The translations under genes were made by a program, and so were the position numbers. The notes beneath the pieces are model-generated. The model searched no databases. It saw nothing but the letters and a program-made list of their open reading frames with translations, and was not told where the DNA came from. From the NCBI GenBank assembly GCA_963082875.1, contig OY720100.1:13354591-13418590 (forward strand): a DNA stretch of 64,000 nucleotides. The letters run 5' to 3'. Source of the DNA: Corella eumyota (taxonomy: Eukaryota; Chordata; Ascidiacea; Phlebobranchia; Corellidae). Positions 63,850 to 64,000 of the stretch are shown here, piece after piece. Within the stretch, counting starts at the first letter, position 1. Every line of letters starts with the position of its first letter.

Positions 63850-64000
63850 GTATATATCTTTATCCTCGATGTGGGAAAGTCGAATGCGCGACTTAAACAT
63901 AGAGTAACATCAGTCACTCCGACCCAGTATCGAGTTGCCTATGGCATTTTGGAAGGGCTCAGCAGGAGTTTGAGGGCCCTACAGCATAAGATCAGTGGGG
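63850..64000 (-). repeat. tRNA-like SINE, copy 12 (cut by the window end)
   Basis: Reverse copy with CTTTATCCTCGATGTGGGAA, ACATAGAGTAACATCAGTCA, GAGTTGCCTATGGCA and GGCTCAGCAGGAGTTTG. Internal sequence between the last two words is missing compared with other copies. It lies in an intron or upstream region of the adhesion GPCR. Confidence 0.75.

Overview
This 64 kb window looks like nuclear DNA of a tunicate, most likely Ciona or a close relative. It is AT-rich, with short AT-rich introns, short intergenic gaps, many copies of a tRNA-like SINE, and animal genes that match vertebrate families by protein sequence. One gene pair has the spacing of a spliced-leader operon. All identifications come from reading translations by eye; no database search was run. 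Most coding exons were joined by checking splice sites and phase by hand.

Layout. 0.65-1.13 kb (-): 82-residue secreted chitin-binding (CBM14) peptide. 2.27-2.91 kb (-): intronless PNPO-fold flavoprotein with an altered substrate pocket. 3.56-4.63 kb (+): RPP21, an RNase P subunit. 5.81-7.51 kb (-): IFI44-like GTPase. 7.5-22.8 kb: about 15 kb with no convincing coding sequence but a striking excess of CRE palindromes (TGACGTCA) and E-boxes (TCACGTGA). 22.85-24.47 kb (-): intronless PTB-family RNA-binding protein. 25.56-34.89 kb (+): three tandem paralogues, each with a CARD resembling the first CARD of MDA5 followed by a long disordered tail. 35.39-36.67 kb (-): short MSL2-like RING protein. 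36.78-40.18 kb (-): MRPS22, upstream of MSL2 in the same direction with about 100 bp between coding regions. 42.48-51.03 kb (-): SAP130 in 23 exons. 53.93-55.86 kb (+): intronless kinesin light chain. 57.28-58.06 kb (-): intronless PSME3. 59.28-63.76 kb (-): 3' part of an adhesion GPCR that continues past the window.

The best candidate for an undescribed system is the CARD cluster. The three genes share exon structure, a tiny first exon, an MDA5/MAVS-type CARD, PPxY motifs after the CARD, a conserved STQ[EA]E...SD[LV]K[FI]S block resembling TRAF-binding and pLxIS (IRF-recruiting) motifs, and an upstream element GGGGATTACCC that fits a Rel/NF-kB site. None has a helicase or an obvious transmembrane anchor. 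This layout suggests MAVS-like adaptor proteins. The domain resemblance and shared motifs are seen directly; the signalling role is inference.

The remaining genes are mostly housekeeping: RNA processing, mitochondrial translation, Sin3-HDAC repression, kinesin transport and proteasome activation. Four of them have no intron in the coding region, unlike their many-exon vertebrate counterparts.
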